Shown here in pieces: positions 54,114 to 64,000 of a stretch of 64,000 nt of DNA. Under the pieces are notes generated by a model. That model was not told where the DNA came from. It did no database searches and saw only the letters and a program-made list of their open reading frames with translations. The position numbers were made by a program, and so were the translations under genes. The stretch spans positions 26,200,001 through 26,264,000 of the forward strand of contig OX621247.1 in the NCBI GenBank assembly GCA_951640165.1, given 5' to 3'. Numbering within the stretch: the first letter of the stretch is position 1; each line of letters begins with the position of its first letter. Source of the DNA: Pseudoips prasinana. Its lineage: Eukaryota; Arthropoda; Insecta; Lepidoptera; Nolidae.

Positions 54114-55163
54114 ATATCTAGGGACAATGTCACACAGATCATCCTAGCCCCAAACTAAGCAAAGCTTGTACTATGGGTACCAGGCGACGATATAAAAACT
54201 TATATACATAGATAAATACTTAAATACATAGAAAACATCCATGGCTCAGAAACAAATATTCGGCTGCGTACCCATTGGACCTTTTTAGGGTTCCGTAGCC
54301 AAATGGCAAAAAACGGAACCCTTATAGATTCGTCATGTCTGTCTGTATGTCCGTCCGTATGTCACAGCCATTTTTTTCCGAAACTATAAGAGATGTACTA
54401 TTGAAACTTGGTAAGTAGATGTATTCTGTGAACCGCATTAAGATTTTAACACAAAAATAGAAAAATAATAATAATTTTGGGGGTTCCCCATACATAGAAC
54501 TGAAACTCAATTTTTTTTTCTCATCGTACCCATACATGTGGGGTATCTATGGATAGGTCTTCAAAAATGATATTGAGGTTCCTAATATAATTTTTTTCTA
54601 AACTGAATTGTTTGCGCGAGAGACACTTGCAAAGTGGAAAAATGAGTGTCCCTCCCCTGTAACTTCTAAAATGAGAGAATCATAAAACTAAAAAAATATA
54701 TGATGTACATTACCATGGAAACTAACAACGAAAATTGGTTTGAACGAGATCTAGCAAGTAGTTTTTTTTAATACGTCACATACCGCAATTTGCTTTCATT
54801 TAATCAACTGAAATACTTGCTGCTACGAAACCCTTTATGTGCGAGTCCAACTCGCACTTGGCCGGTTTTTTTATTGTACCCTTTGGACCTTCAAAATTAA
54901 AACTACTTACTAAAGATTAACCTGTTGGACCTCTTTTCTAATACCTTTTAGACCTTAAAAAATATATCCAAGTTTGAAGGTCGAAACGGTACAAAGAGCT
55001 CCAAAGGGTCATCTTTGTAGACGAGGTCCAAACTAGGAGGTCCTACGGGTACGTAGCCAAATATTCGTGCTCATCACACAAATATTTGCACTTACCGGGA
55101 TTCAAACCCAGGACTACCAGCTTCGTAGGCAGTAGCACTACCAACTAGGCTACGGTGACCGTC
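54114..55163 (-). mobile_element. SINE family A copy 4, split by a 797-bp insertion
   Basis: Tail and body at 54114-54261 and head (CGTGCTCATCACACAAATATT, GGATTCAAACCCAGG, GCCTAGTTGG on the minus strand) at 55067-55163. Removing 54262-55058 and one copy of the duplication restores the family A sequence. Confidence 0.9.
54262..55058. mobile_element. hAT-like non-autonomous element (797 bp)
   Basis: Ends GGCTGCGTACCCATTGGACCT and, reverse-complemented, GGCTACGTACCCGTAGGACC. The 8-bp target duplication AAATATTC lies at 54254-54261 and 55059-55066. Eight-base duplications point to hAT or related superfamilies. The interior has no transposase. Its core begins with a small hairpin (AGGGTTCCG...CGGAACCCT, about 54287-54323) and includes another at 54839-54857 (GTGCGAGT/ACTCGCAC), so it may itself hold an older nested element. 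The core is a sequence style common in Lepidoptera. Confidence 0.8.
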
Positions 55164-55178
55164 AATAATACCGTAAAT

Positions 55179-55427
55179 AATATCCTGGGACATTATTTAC
55201 ACACGGCCATCTGATCCCAAACTAAGCAGAGCTTGTACTATGGAAACCAGATAACTATTTTTTTCTTTTGTAAATACATACTTATATAGATAATTACACC
55301 CAGACTCAGGACAAACAGACGTGTTCATGCATACAAATATTTATCCTGGGTGGAAATCTAACCTGCGACCTCCGGCGCGGCGTGAAAAGAAAGCATTGGC
55401 CAACCACGCCAACAGTCGTCTAATATA
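55179..55427 (-). mobile_element. SINE family B copy
   Basis: ATATCCTGGGACATTATTTAC to CGACCTCCGGCG and GCATTGGCCAACCACGCC; nearly complete. The B box on the complement is damaged (GGTTAGATTTCC). Confidence 0.85.
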
Positions 55428-55732
55428 TATAAAAGTAAGTAAGATATAAAACTTATCGCAATTTTATTGGCCAAGGACTTACATTTAATGCATGCAATTT
55501 CATTTAAAACAATAGTTGAGAATGTATTAATTTTGTATAGATATCAATCTATCTATCTAATCAGTCAATATAGATATTAATATTTTATATCTATAATAAA
55601 AACAGCAAACACCCGTCATTATTGACTAAGACATTGTATACGATAAACACTGAATTTAAAAACAACTACAAACTATATTATACGGAATTCAAAAACAGCT
55701 ATTGTAAGACATTCTCCGCTTTACATTACATT

Positions 55733-56025
55733 AGCATCATCATAATCATATCAGCCGACCTCCACAGCTGGACAAAGGCCTCCCCCAAGGATCTCCACAA
55801 TCCGGTCCTGCAATCACAAAGCCGGTCCTGCGCTGCCCGCATCCAGCGGCTTTTCGCGACCCTTGCAAGATTGTCGGTCCACCTTTTAGGGGGCCTGCCC
55901 ACGCTGCGTCTTCCAGTTCGTGGTCGCCACTCGAGAACCTTTCTGTCCCATGTGCCCCGCCACTGCCACTTCAATTTAGCAATTCTTTTGGCTATGTCGA
56001 CTACTTTGGTTCACCTGCGGATTTC
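55733..56025 (-). mobile_element. RTE-like LINE 3'-end fragment with coding part
   Basis: On the minus strand the frame encodes Lys-Trp-Gln-Trp-Arg-Gly, Val-Leu-Glu-Trp-Arg-Pro-Arg-Thr-Gly-Arg-Arg-Ser-Val-Gly-Arg-Pro-Pro and Leu-Gly-Glu-Ala-Phe-Val-Gln. This is an RTE-like C-terminus, ending in the GATGATTATGATG tail. A short internal duplication (CCGGTCCTGC twice, 55803-55835) interrupts it. Confidence 0.75.
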
Positions 56026-56456
56026 AACGTTTTTGCATTACATTATAAACATTTGATTTTGGTGCCAACAAGAATAGAGAACTAATTAAAGTATTAGCAC
56101 CACTTTCTAATGTTATAATTGTAATATATAGATGAAACTATTATATACTTTTTAGGTGGTTTTAAAGTCGGTGTTTTGGTTTTTGAGAACAGATTTTCTT
56201 TTACGCTCTTTTGTGAAATTAATTGAGTACACATTTAAAACCAACAATTTCTTCATCAATCCTAAGATTTTAAAATGATCTTAATAAAAAATATATGGGA
56301 CAACCTCAAAAGCATGTTTATTCTAATAAAAAGTCATAAAAATCTGTTTATAAACACCGGAGTAGTCAGTGTACATACACAGAAAGCTCATCGAACTGAA
56401 TCCTCCGTTTAAAAGTCCATTATAAAATAATATCCTGTGACATTATTCACACACGG
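56026..56456. other. No gene seen; SINE B tail fragment at 56426-56456
   Basis: AT-rich. AATAATATCCTGTGACATTA at 56426 is the 3' tip of a family B SINE. Confidence 0.45.
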
Positions 56457-57075
56457 AACTTTAAAAAAAAGTGTATACGTGCCATTTGTCGTGCAGGCCC
56501 ATTTGATTCATGTAGACCCTTATTTAAATATTGAACAGATTAACACTAATATCGATGTACATTTTTGAAATATCATTATTTGTCAGAAAAAATGCTGATC
56601 TTTTTAAAACTAAGAAGGAGGGTAGTGACAAATCGAGAGATCCTACTAAATTAGTCGTTTCGTACTGCAGAATAACTTGTAACAAAAAGAACGTGTATCA
56701 TATGTGTATAAATTCATATAATAAACTAGCGGCCCGGTACGTGCTTCGCTACGCTTTTAAGTATTAGTACAAATTGTTTGTATATGGGAGAATATAAAGA
56801 TGTTGATTTTACACTTCTTCAAGAGTTTTTTTAAATTTTCTCTACGTACAAACCTTCCCTAGACTTCCACGAATAATTCAAGACCAAAATTAGCCAAATC
56901 GGTAAAGGCTTTGTTCAGTTATTATAACATTACAACGAAAAGTGGCATTGATTTTTATATATATAGATTGCCAAGAGACATTAGAGAACTGCCTTTTAGG
57001 ACATGGTTGGTAACAAATTGCTTTTATACAATAAATGAATATATGACATTTGTATCTAGGTAAATTAATTCATAA
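56457..57075 (+). mobile_element. LINE reverse-transcriptase C-terminal fragment split by a Helitron-like element
   Basis: The frame encodes Lys-Cys-Ile-Arg-Ala-Ile-Cys-Arg-Ala-Gly and Cys-Arg-Pro-Leu-Phe-Lys, then after a frameshift near 56530 Tyr-Ile-Phe-Glu-Ile-Ser-Leu-Phe-Val-Arg-Lys-Asn, up to Ser-Tyr-Asn-Lys at 56725. It resumes at 56968 with Leu-Pro-Arg-Asp-Ile-Arg-Glu-Leu-Pro. These are CR1/Jockey-group C-terminal motifs. The insertion at 56726-56967 lies exactly between Asn-Lys and Leu-Pro. Confidence 0.8.
56726..56967 (-). mobile_element. Helitron-like non-autonomous element (precise insertion in a LINE)
   Basis: On the minus strand it starts TCTATATATATAAAAATCAA after an A and ends GGGCCGCTAG before T. 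The host LINE frame resumes without loss or gain of a base and without target duplication, so the element went in between A and T. These are Helitron hallmarks. The 242 bp have no frame. Confidence 0.88.
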
Positions 57076-57201
57076 ACTTGACATTGCTTATTTTATTATT
57101 TTTTAGATTTAAATTGTATTCATTATTGTTTTAATATTTGCATGCCTGTAATAGGTAGAATATGGCTTGTTCACAAAATTTTCGCCAATATATTATCATG
57201 T

Positions 57202-57439
57202 TATGTAACCTATATTCTAAGCGAATACATGATTTCTGAACTACTGTACTGAAATGTACTATGGAAACCAGATAACTGATATACTACATATACTACTTTT
57301 CAATTGTAAATACATACTTATATGTAACCTATATTCTAAGCGAATACATGATTTCTGAACTACTGTACTGAAATGTACTATGGAAACCAGATAACTGATA
57401 TACTACATATACTACTTTTCAATTGTAAATACATACTTA
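57202..57439. repeat. Perfect tandem duplication, 2 x 119 bp
   Basis: 57202-57320 and 57321-57439 read identically. The unit covers the left flank (TATGTAACCTATATTC) and the beginning of a family B SINE (ATGGAAACCAGATAACTG). The junctions share the word CTTATAT. Confidence 0.92.
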
Positions 57440-57575
57440 TATAGATAATCACACCCAGACTCAGGACAAACAGAAATGTTCATGCACACAAATATCCGTC
57501 CTGGGTAGGGATCGCACCCACGACCTGCGGCGGCTGCGGCGAGAAAAGCAAGCATCCATCAGCCACGCCAACCGG
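57255..57575 (-). mobile_element. SINE family B copy with a duplicated 3' part
   Basis: The body is intact from 57440 on (CACCCAGACTCAGGACAAAC, CGACCTGCGGCGGCTGCGGC). The 3' part exists twice because of the tandem duplication. A (GGC) expansion near 57525-57541 alters the region next to the B box. Confidence 0.8.
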
Positions 57576-58439
57576 CGCCGTAAAAATTTGGATATTTTTT
57601 TAAGATAAATGACACTCGTATAAGACGTACTTGTTTACCAGAAGCACAAACGAGGAATTACAATTAGTATTTAGTCATGACGTTTGCAAATACATACAAG
57701 ATTTTAAGCAAGCAAAAGGATTGAATGGAAAAACCCAAAACTATAGGGTCAGCTACCTACCATGTATGAATAATATACTTAATCAAAAAACTGGTATTTT
57801 TTTCGAATTATTTAATGTTTTATTTTACTTCGATTAGATGGCGCTGTGTGTTATGTCCCGGATGTTTATTATTATTATTCAACATTATTCATTTCATGTC
57901 TTGAACTTTATTTATACTTTTATAATTATAAAATAAAATAAATTATAAAAATCTAATATATAAATAAATACGTGGAAAATTGAGCTCCTCCTGCGGCGGG
58001 ATTTATTATTATTATATTAACTATCACACATCTAATCTGTCTAGGTGAGAAACTATTCGTTTTTCAAACATACCTTTTGCTTTTTATGTTAATGCAACAC
58101 AGAAATGATGCCATGTGTGTCGCAAGCGTCACAGACTACGGTAACCTATATACTTGTATTCTAATTCAGTTTTAAAATATAATAAGTAAATAAAATATAA
58201 ACACTTTATACTAAATGAAAAGTGTTACATTGGTGAATCGCCATTATCGATAAATACCTAACTAAATGCATAGTACAGAAATCATTTCTGAAAGTAACAT
58301 GTACTTAAAATTTTGTGAAATAAATATTTTACTTATCACACTTGACAAACGTTATCGTCAAGTCTAAACACAGAAGAAAACCTTATTTTCTTAATATTCA
58401 GTCAGCAAATTCGGGAGGACAAACAATAGCATTCCCAGG
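57576..58439. other. No confident gene
   Basis: A 68-residue frame at 57631-57837 was examined and has no recognised family. The rest is AT-rich. Confidence 0.4.
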
Positions 58440-58790
58440 TTAAGTGTCCCAGCACCGAAGCAGCATCCCCGCGTTCCCGGGGCTTCCCCCATCAGGCACC
58501 GAAAAAAGGCCACGGCAGATTAGGTTTAGTCGGTGAAAGTCACTTTTTGCGGGTGGAATGCGTAGGCATTCCCCTGCTTTACCAAAAAAAGGGATTGTCT
58601 CCTAACCAGTTAGAGCATAGCCCAAAAGGGAGCTCCCTTCACCAAGCGCCCAAGAGAAGTCCAAGACAGGATAATTTTGGTAGGCGACATACTACTATGG
58701 TACTTACTACTACTAATTAGGTCCCGCAGACGATCTTTGCGGGTCGAATACGTAGGCATTCGGCTTACCATTACAAAAAAAGCCACTAAA
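58440..58790. repeat. GC-richer block with an internal direct repeat, unassigned
   Basis: CCCCGCGTTCCCGGGGC forms a strong hairpin near 58467-58484. TTTTGCGGGTGGAATGCGTA (58545) and CTTTGCGGGTCGAATACGTA (58733) are direct repeats, each followed by GGCATTC. The text recalls 5' regions of insect LINEs, but I cannot name it. The frames crossing it lack protein features. Confidence 0.4.
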
Positions 58791-59640
58791 ATAATTAAAA
58801 TTGCGTTCGCATGTTACAAAACACATCAATTTAGTTCAAATCTATACGATGATACGCAAGAGCAACCGCGCGAAGAACTTGTTTGCAAGAGGACTTGTCG
58901 GCCTAGATACTACTGATAAGGTTAAATTAAAAAAGATATCAGCAAGGGAACGACGGTAATTAGCGTTGTGTTATAACTATAACGTAATAAGTGAAAAGCC
59001 GAAAAACCGCTTTTGTAAACCTTATCCAGTCTATATATTAGTGTTTTTAGCTTGCAAGAATATTTCTCAGCTGCCCGGGAAAGTGAAGCGTCCTACTAAC
59101 AAAACCAGAATACACGGCTATCACGCGAATGCGAGCCAATTTTGACACGTTCGGGTAATATTCAATCAATAATGATTATCTCTTTAGTAAAACATCAAAA
59201 CTTTTTCCAATTGTTGATGTACCATATATTGCACTTTTTGTGGGATTATGAAAAGGGTTATTAAAGCGAAAAATTGTTTATGTACATACCCCATTGTACC
59301 TATTAACATTAAAATTGAATCTTACACAATAATCAATAAAGTCCGGCCTAAATTATTAGTGATTGCCTACCCCGGATTGGTAGATAGTGCAGATTCGAGA
59401 CCCGCCGGACGATTAAATTTATGATTTCCCATTTTTGAGATTAGATTAACGCTTTGCATTGCGAATAATGCTTAAGATTCAAATTTAATATTAGTGATCA
59501 GTGTGATCACACAACACCAGGGATTTAAATATGTGAGCATCGAATGACAGCGCACGCTTATGAATGACGCACACACAACGTAAATCGGCGCTCACGAGCA
59601 CGCGTAACACTGCATCGGCTCACGGACTATGACGCGCCTG
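58791..59640. other. No gene seen
   Basis: Non-coding as far as I can tell. GATTGCCTACCCCGGATTGG at 59361 may be a degraded tRNA-like word. Confidence 0.4.
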
Positions 59641-59884
59641 TTAGCGTGGTTGCAAAATGCTTGCTTTGCACGCCGGAGGTCGTGGGTTCGATTCCCACCC
59701 ATGACAGATATTTGTGTGCATGAACATGTCTGTTTGTCCTGAGTCTGGGTGTAATTATCTATATAAGAATGTATTTACAAAAAAAAGTAGTATATGTAGG
59801 ATATCAGTTATTAGGTTTCTATAATACAAGCTCTGCTTAGTTTGGGATCAGATGACCGTGTGTAAATAAGGCCCCAGAATATTA
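59641..59884 (+). mobile_element. SINE family B copy, nearly full length
   Basis: GCGTGGTTGCAAAATGCTTGC (A-box region), GGAGGTCGTGGGTTCGATTC (B box intact), CATGAACATGTCTGTTTGTC, GAGTCTGGGTGTAATTATC and CCAGAATATTATTAT. Confidence 0.88.
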
Positions 59885-59896
59885 TTATCTTATAAA

Positions 59897-60090
59897 AATA
59901 AAACATTCTCTGACCAAATCAGAGACGTGCTCAAGAAAGGGCAGGTCAGAAAGACCCTAAACCGGCGAGCATGTATGAAGAATATAATGACAGTAATCGA
60001 GGCAAAAGACGTGTGCATAGATCGTGACAAATGGCAATCCGTTATCTCTGCCTACCCCTTTGGGAAACAGGCGTGAGTCTATGTATGTAT
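59897..60090 (+). mobile_element. LINE 3'-end fragment, family G copy 2
   Basis: ACATTCTCTGACCAAATCAG, CTCAAGAAAGGGCAGGTCAG and CGAGGCAAAAGACGTGTGC match 36615-36815, ending in CTATGTATGTATG. It starts right after a SINE tail. Confidence 0.75.
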
Positions 60091-60183
60091 GAAAATAAAA
60101 CTATGGTAGTTAGAGATGGTTGTTACATTACTTCAGCGCTCACCATGGGGCAAGCGCCGATGTAATGTATCTAATGTAATCCA

Positions 60184-60227
60184 ATCCCACGTGTCGCTTA
60201 CGTCCATACGTAAGAGACACGTGGGAT
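60184..60227. repeat. 20-bp-arm hairpin with two CACGTG words
   Basis: ATCCCACGTGTCGCTTACGT and its reverse complement (one mismatch) with a four-base loop. The arms carry CACGTG, an E-box-like hexamer, in each copy. Confidence 0.75.
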
Positions 60228-60848
60228 CGGATCAGCGCTCACGATCGTATATACGAGATGTATGGCAACCGTAACCATAAATGACATTGTCATTAGTTAG
60301 AATACGCAAAAAAGAATGTCAGCTGTTGGTTCACAAGTCATTTTTGTAAGAAAACTATAACTATTAAAAGTCTGTTCAAATAAGTAGTCCAAGTTCAAAC
60401 ATTATTTACATTTGCTACTAATTTACTTCTTAGATAGTAATCAACCGGCCAAGTGCGAAGTTTCGTATAACTGGTAAGTGCGTAAATAGTCGTCCATCAC
60501 GAGAATGAAGTCTTGAAGATTTCTCCCGCTTTTTGTGATGTAGCTACAAGATTGCGGTTTTATAATATTTTCTCTTGTAGAGAAAAGGTCCACCACGCTG
60601 ACCTTATGTGGATTGACAGACTTCATATGCTAACTCTTAGACATTCAGGTTGCCTCACGATGTTACTCTTCACCGTTTTAAGCACGTAATAACAAATTTC
60701 TTATACGCACATTAATTCGTAAAGTCAGCGAGGCACGCCTTGGGTTTGAACTCGAGACCCTGAGTCTGACTGACTATCTCGACTGAGAGCCGTCGTCAAA
60801 AATCTAAAAATATTTTTAACCACTGAAATATTCAAATTTAGTAGAAAC
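60228..60848. other. No gene seen
   Basis: AT-rich. A 61-residue minus frame at 60441-60626 is not convincing. Confidence 0.4.
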
Positions 60849-60851
60849 TAG

Positions 60852-61291
<440 letters not shown>

Positions 61292-61439
61292 GTTATTTTA
61301 TAAATATTACCAGGAGACCGAATGATAATAATTTCAGTAAAATTAAATGATTATGAAATTTAAGAATTCCTTTTCTTTTTGAATGGAGTCATCCCATAAT
61401 ACGACATTAGTTTGCTGTGTGGTCACGGCGGCGAATATC

Positions 61440-61655
61440 AGAATATAATCACTCCATCTCATCCATGGGGGGCGTAAAAGTCGACCCGAGGGAATATATA
61501 CCAGAGGATGGGCAATAGCGTCTCTCTATGTACTATGACCATCATACTACAATCGCCAACCAATGCCTTTGCCAATCGTGGCGATTATGGCATATCCCCC
61601 TAAGACTCTTAGGGGAGGCTTTTGTCCAGCTGTGGACTTTTTATAGCTTTTGTGA
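61440..61655 (+). mobile_element. LINE 3' region, family J copy 2
   Basis: ATGGGGGGCGTAAAAGTCGAC, GGGCAATAGCGTCTCTCT, CGTGGCGATTATGGCATATCC and TTAGGGGAGGCTTTTGTCCAG; a common lepidopteran LINE tail. No frame is open across it. Confidence 0.55.
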
Positions 61656-62149
61656 GTGAGTGTGAGAGTTTTATATAATCTGTTTTTTAGAAAAAATGGA
61701 GAGACTTTCGAAATTCTTCACGTATCAGCTTTACCTCGTGTATGGTAATATGTAAAATGCCGTAGCATAAAATAAAGGCAAGGTCATTTCTGTAAACATA
61801 TTGTCTATGAAATTCTAATGTAGTCCATAAACAATGTGTTTTGTTATTGTAATGTGGTTGTTAAAGGTTAAGGACCTGCATTTGGCTTAGATTTTATCAT
61901 GCACAATGTGTTTTTCACTATTCAAATGTAGTATGGATATACAATTCATTTAGTACATTCCTATACAATAAAAAACCATTAGCATATGTTTTTCAAGGTG
62001 TTTATAAGATAAAAACTGGTAAATGACGTATGTTCTTTTTTTTCGTGACGTCTAGTGTTTATTTTTAGTTTATGTATTAACAGATAATAAAAGCTAATTT
62101 ATTTAAAAAAAGGCTAGAAAATAAAGCTACAATAGAAATGACCCGCGTC
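61656..62149. other. No feature seen
   Basis: AT-rich; no frame or repeat assigned. Confidence 0.4.
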
Positions 62150-62256
62150 AGAATGCATTTTTCAAATCCCAAAGTCCTTTGAAGTTTGAACCATGACTCA
62201 GGGCGATTTCCGACGGGTAGGAGCATGAGAGCGACGTGTTAGGGATATTTTGTGCA
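62150..62256. repeat. Dispersed repeat family I, copy 2
   Basis: CAAATCCCAAAGTCCTTTG, ACCATGACTCAGGGCGATTT and GAGCGACGTGTTAGGGATAT; direct repeat of 62649-62745. Confidence 0.8.
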
Positions 62257-62526
62257 TCTTTTGATTAAGCAGAAAAAAAATATACAGAAATATATTTTGC
62301 ATCACTCAGTGCCAAAATTTTCATCACACCGTATGTTAAAGAAGGTTAAAACGTATCTCCATCCCAATTTAATTTAATTTAATTCATTAATTAATTTGTA
62401 TGAAACAAATTCGTCGCGTGACTGAGTAACAAACATCCAAACATACTTCAAATACATACATACCTAACCTAATATTAAAGGCTCATGGTCACCCAAAGAC
62501 CAATGGACAGGCCTATGCTCAGAGAT

Positions 62527-62650
62527 TCCCTGCGAACCGGAAGACGCAGCGTCTGCTGCCCCCTACAATCGGCCCGATGATCTTGTGCGGGTCGTTGGAA
62601 ACCATCTCAATGCTACTAATCATCATCATCATATCATCCGAAAGACGTTT
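62527..62650. mobile_element. Two RTE-like LINE tail pieces in opposite orientation
   Basis: 62527-62612 reads in plus orientation (GCGAACCGGAAGACGCAGCG, GTGCGGGTCGTTGGAAACC). Directly after it, ATCATCATCATCATATCATC and CGAAAGACGTTT (62620-62650) are the tail in minus orientation. The junction is an inverted fusion of two fragments. Confidence 0.6.
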
Positions 62651-62745
62651 CAAATCCCAAAGCCCTTTGGGATTCGAACCATGACTCAGGGCGGTTTCTG
62701 ACGGATAGGAGCAAAAGAGCAACGTGTTAGGGATTTTGTGTAATA
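62649..62745. repeat. Dispersed repeat family I, copy 3
   Basis: CAAATCCCAAAGCCCTTTGG, CATGACTCAGGGCGGTTTCTG and GCAACGTGTTAGGGATTT. About 495 bp right of copy 2. Confidence 0.8.
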
Positions 62746-63507
62746 TTTAAAGAGAAAAAGTTCGAAACACGCACTGTGTAAACTCTAACAGATCTTATGA
62801 TATATTGCCACTTGTTCATTTTAAAAAGGTTTGGAAAGCCACATTGGCTTATATGGCCAAACATAAACTAATAAACGGTAAATTTGCGGAATCGTATAGT
62901 ATTCGTGTGGAATAGTAATAATGCGGGCAATTTAAACGGATACCTATTAGCGAACTACACCGGATATTTACAGTTATATTCTACTTTTAATTGCATATTT
63001 TACTTTTTAACAAAAAGGAATAATTTACAGATATACGCTACATTTCTGGAGTTATAGTTTCAAAACTAAAACGAAAGTTGAAAACTTCCATGTCTTGGAG
63101 AAAAATTAAAAAGAATAGTCGATTCTCACACAACTTAAAATTATTCAAGTTATATCACCAAAAAAAAATAGGTAGAGCTCATGAAAAACTACTCCAATTT
63201 TGATCATAATATAACCTTTAAACGCCTAATTAATGCCTTGAAATATGAATAAAAAAAATATTTTCTTCCGTTTCATAAACCGCAATATTATTCCGCTTCT
63301 TGTTGTATATACTCGTTGTACATTACTGACATAAACATCAATAGTAAATGTGAAATACCTAGAAGAAGAAAAACATATATTATTTCTGCACCAAATGAAG
63401 GCATTATAGATATACAAGTTATGTACGTTATGTTATTAAATGAAATAGGTAAGGAATTAGTGAAAGATACAGATTGTTTAAATATCTAGGTATCTACTTA
63501 GGTACAA
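62746..63507. other. No feature seen
   Basis: AT-rich; short frames only. Confidence 0.4.
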
Positions 63508-63615
63508 GATGGCGTGGCGATTATGGCATACATACATATGTCTCTAAAATGATAGTGAGAACTCCATTGTCCAAAATCTTTTGGGGAGGCCTTTGTCCAG
63601 CTAGGCCACATGATG
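63508..63615 (+). mobile_element. LINE 3'-end fragment, family J copy 3
   Basis: GGCGTGGCGATTATGGCATA, then CCAAAATCTTTTGGGGAGGC, CTTTGTCCAGCTAGGCC and GATGATC. Some 30 bases between the two blocks are expanded compared with copy 2. Confidence 0.5.
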
Positions 63616-63768
63616 ATCTGTCATTAATATTGATGTTACTTTAATCTATGATACTATGATATCGAATTGTAAAATTTCATGGTCTAAATCATTATCTACT
63701 AAGACCAACAGCTTCGTTTTCTAGACAATTTCGACGGCTCCGCTTGTATCACACATATGTATCTATAA

Positions 63769-63948
63769 CTAGCAGTGCCCCGCCGATTTACCCGCGTTAA
63801 ACTTTATAAATTATAGCCTATATGTTAATCCATGGTGTCAGCTAACTCCATACCAAATTTTATTAAAATCCCTCCAGCCGTTTAGACGTGAAAAAGTAAT
63901 AAACATACACACTCACAAACTTTCGCCTTTATAATATTATTAGTGTGA
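63769..63948 (-). mobile_element. Helitron-like non-autonomous element, family M copy 4
   Basis: On the minus strand: TCACACTAATAATATTATAAA after A at the 5' end, GGGGCACTGCTAG before T at the 3' end, and the hairpin region GCGGGTAAATCGGC (slightly mismatched). Confidence 0.75.
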
Positions 63949-64000
63949 TTATTCTAAATATGTCGTAATCCTTAATACCGTATAATATGGTTGATAATAG

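Overview
The window looks like a piece of a lepidopteran (moth or butterfly) nuclear genome. It is AT-rich and gene-poor, and it is packed with interspersed elements whose sequence style I recognise from Lepidoptera: tRNA-derived SINEs, RTE-like LINE 3' ends with GATGAT tails, and short CTAGT-ended Helitron-like elements. There is no operon-like gene arrangement, and only one segment looks like a host coding exon.

Layout. Positions 1-2766 hold an LTR retroelement of the BEL/Pao type in the order env 3' end, LTR, gag 5' part. This is a junction between two copies, and gag carries an in-frame stop and a 3' truncation. Positions 3100-11800 mix SINEs, LINE 3' ends in both orientations and two MITE-like elements. 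Positions 11800-16900 are very AT-rich with almost no recognisable insertions. An eight-unit minisatellite lies at 16943-17520. Positions 17900-36400 carry scattered SINEs, five of six copies of a 135-bp foldback MITE flanked by TA, a 5S-rRNA-like SINE and several near-perfect hairpins. Positions 37545-38260 (minus strand) are a GC-rich coding exon with a start codon, a splice acceptor and a splice donor: a host gene I cannot name, whose other exons I do not see. Positions 39400-46900 are repeats again.

Positions 47096-51871 (minus strand) hold an apparently full-length non-LTR retrotransposon of the CR1/Jockey group. It has ORF1, an endonuclease and a reverse transcriptase, is flanked by a perfect 19-bp target-site duplication, and was inserted in the centre of a perfect 28-bp-arm palindrome. 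Its ORF2 is broken by one frameshift. Positions 52000-63950 are a nested graveyard: Helitron-like, hAT-like and MITE insertions sit inside SINEs and LINE remnants, and several preserve a readable empty site.

The elements work together only as layers of insertion, so relative ages can be read from the nesting. I do not see a new enzymatic or defence system. The most informative items are the nested insertions that prove element boundaries from the sequence itself: a Helitron-like element between A and T in a LINE frame that resumes exactly, and a 797-bp element with an 8-bp duplication in a SINE. Also notable are the LINE in a palindrome, the head-to-head Helitron-like pair, the 5S-like SINE, the env-LTR-gag junction and the single host exon. 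All family assignments are from sequence reading alone; no database search was run.
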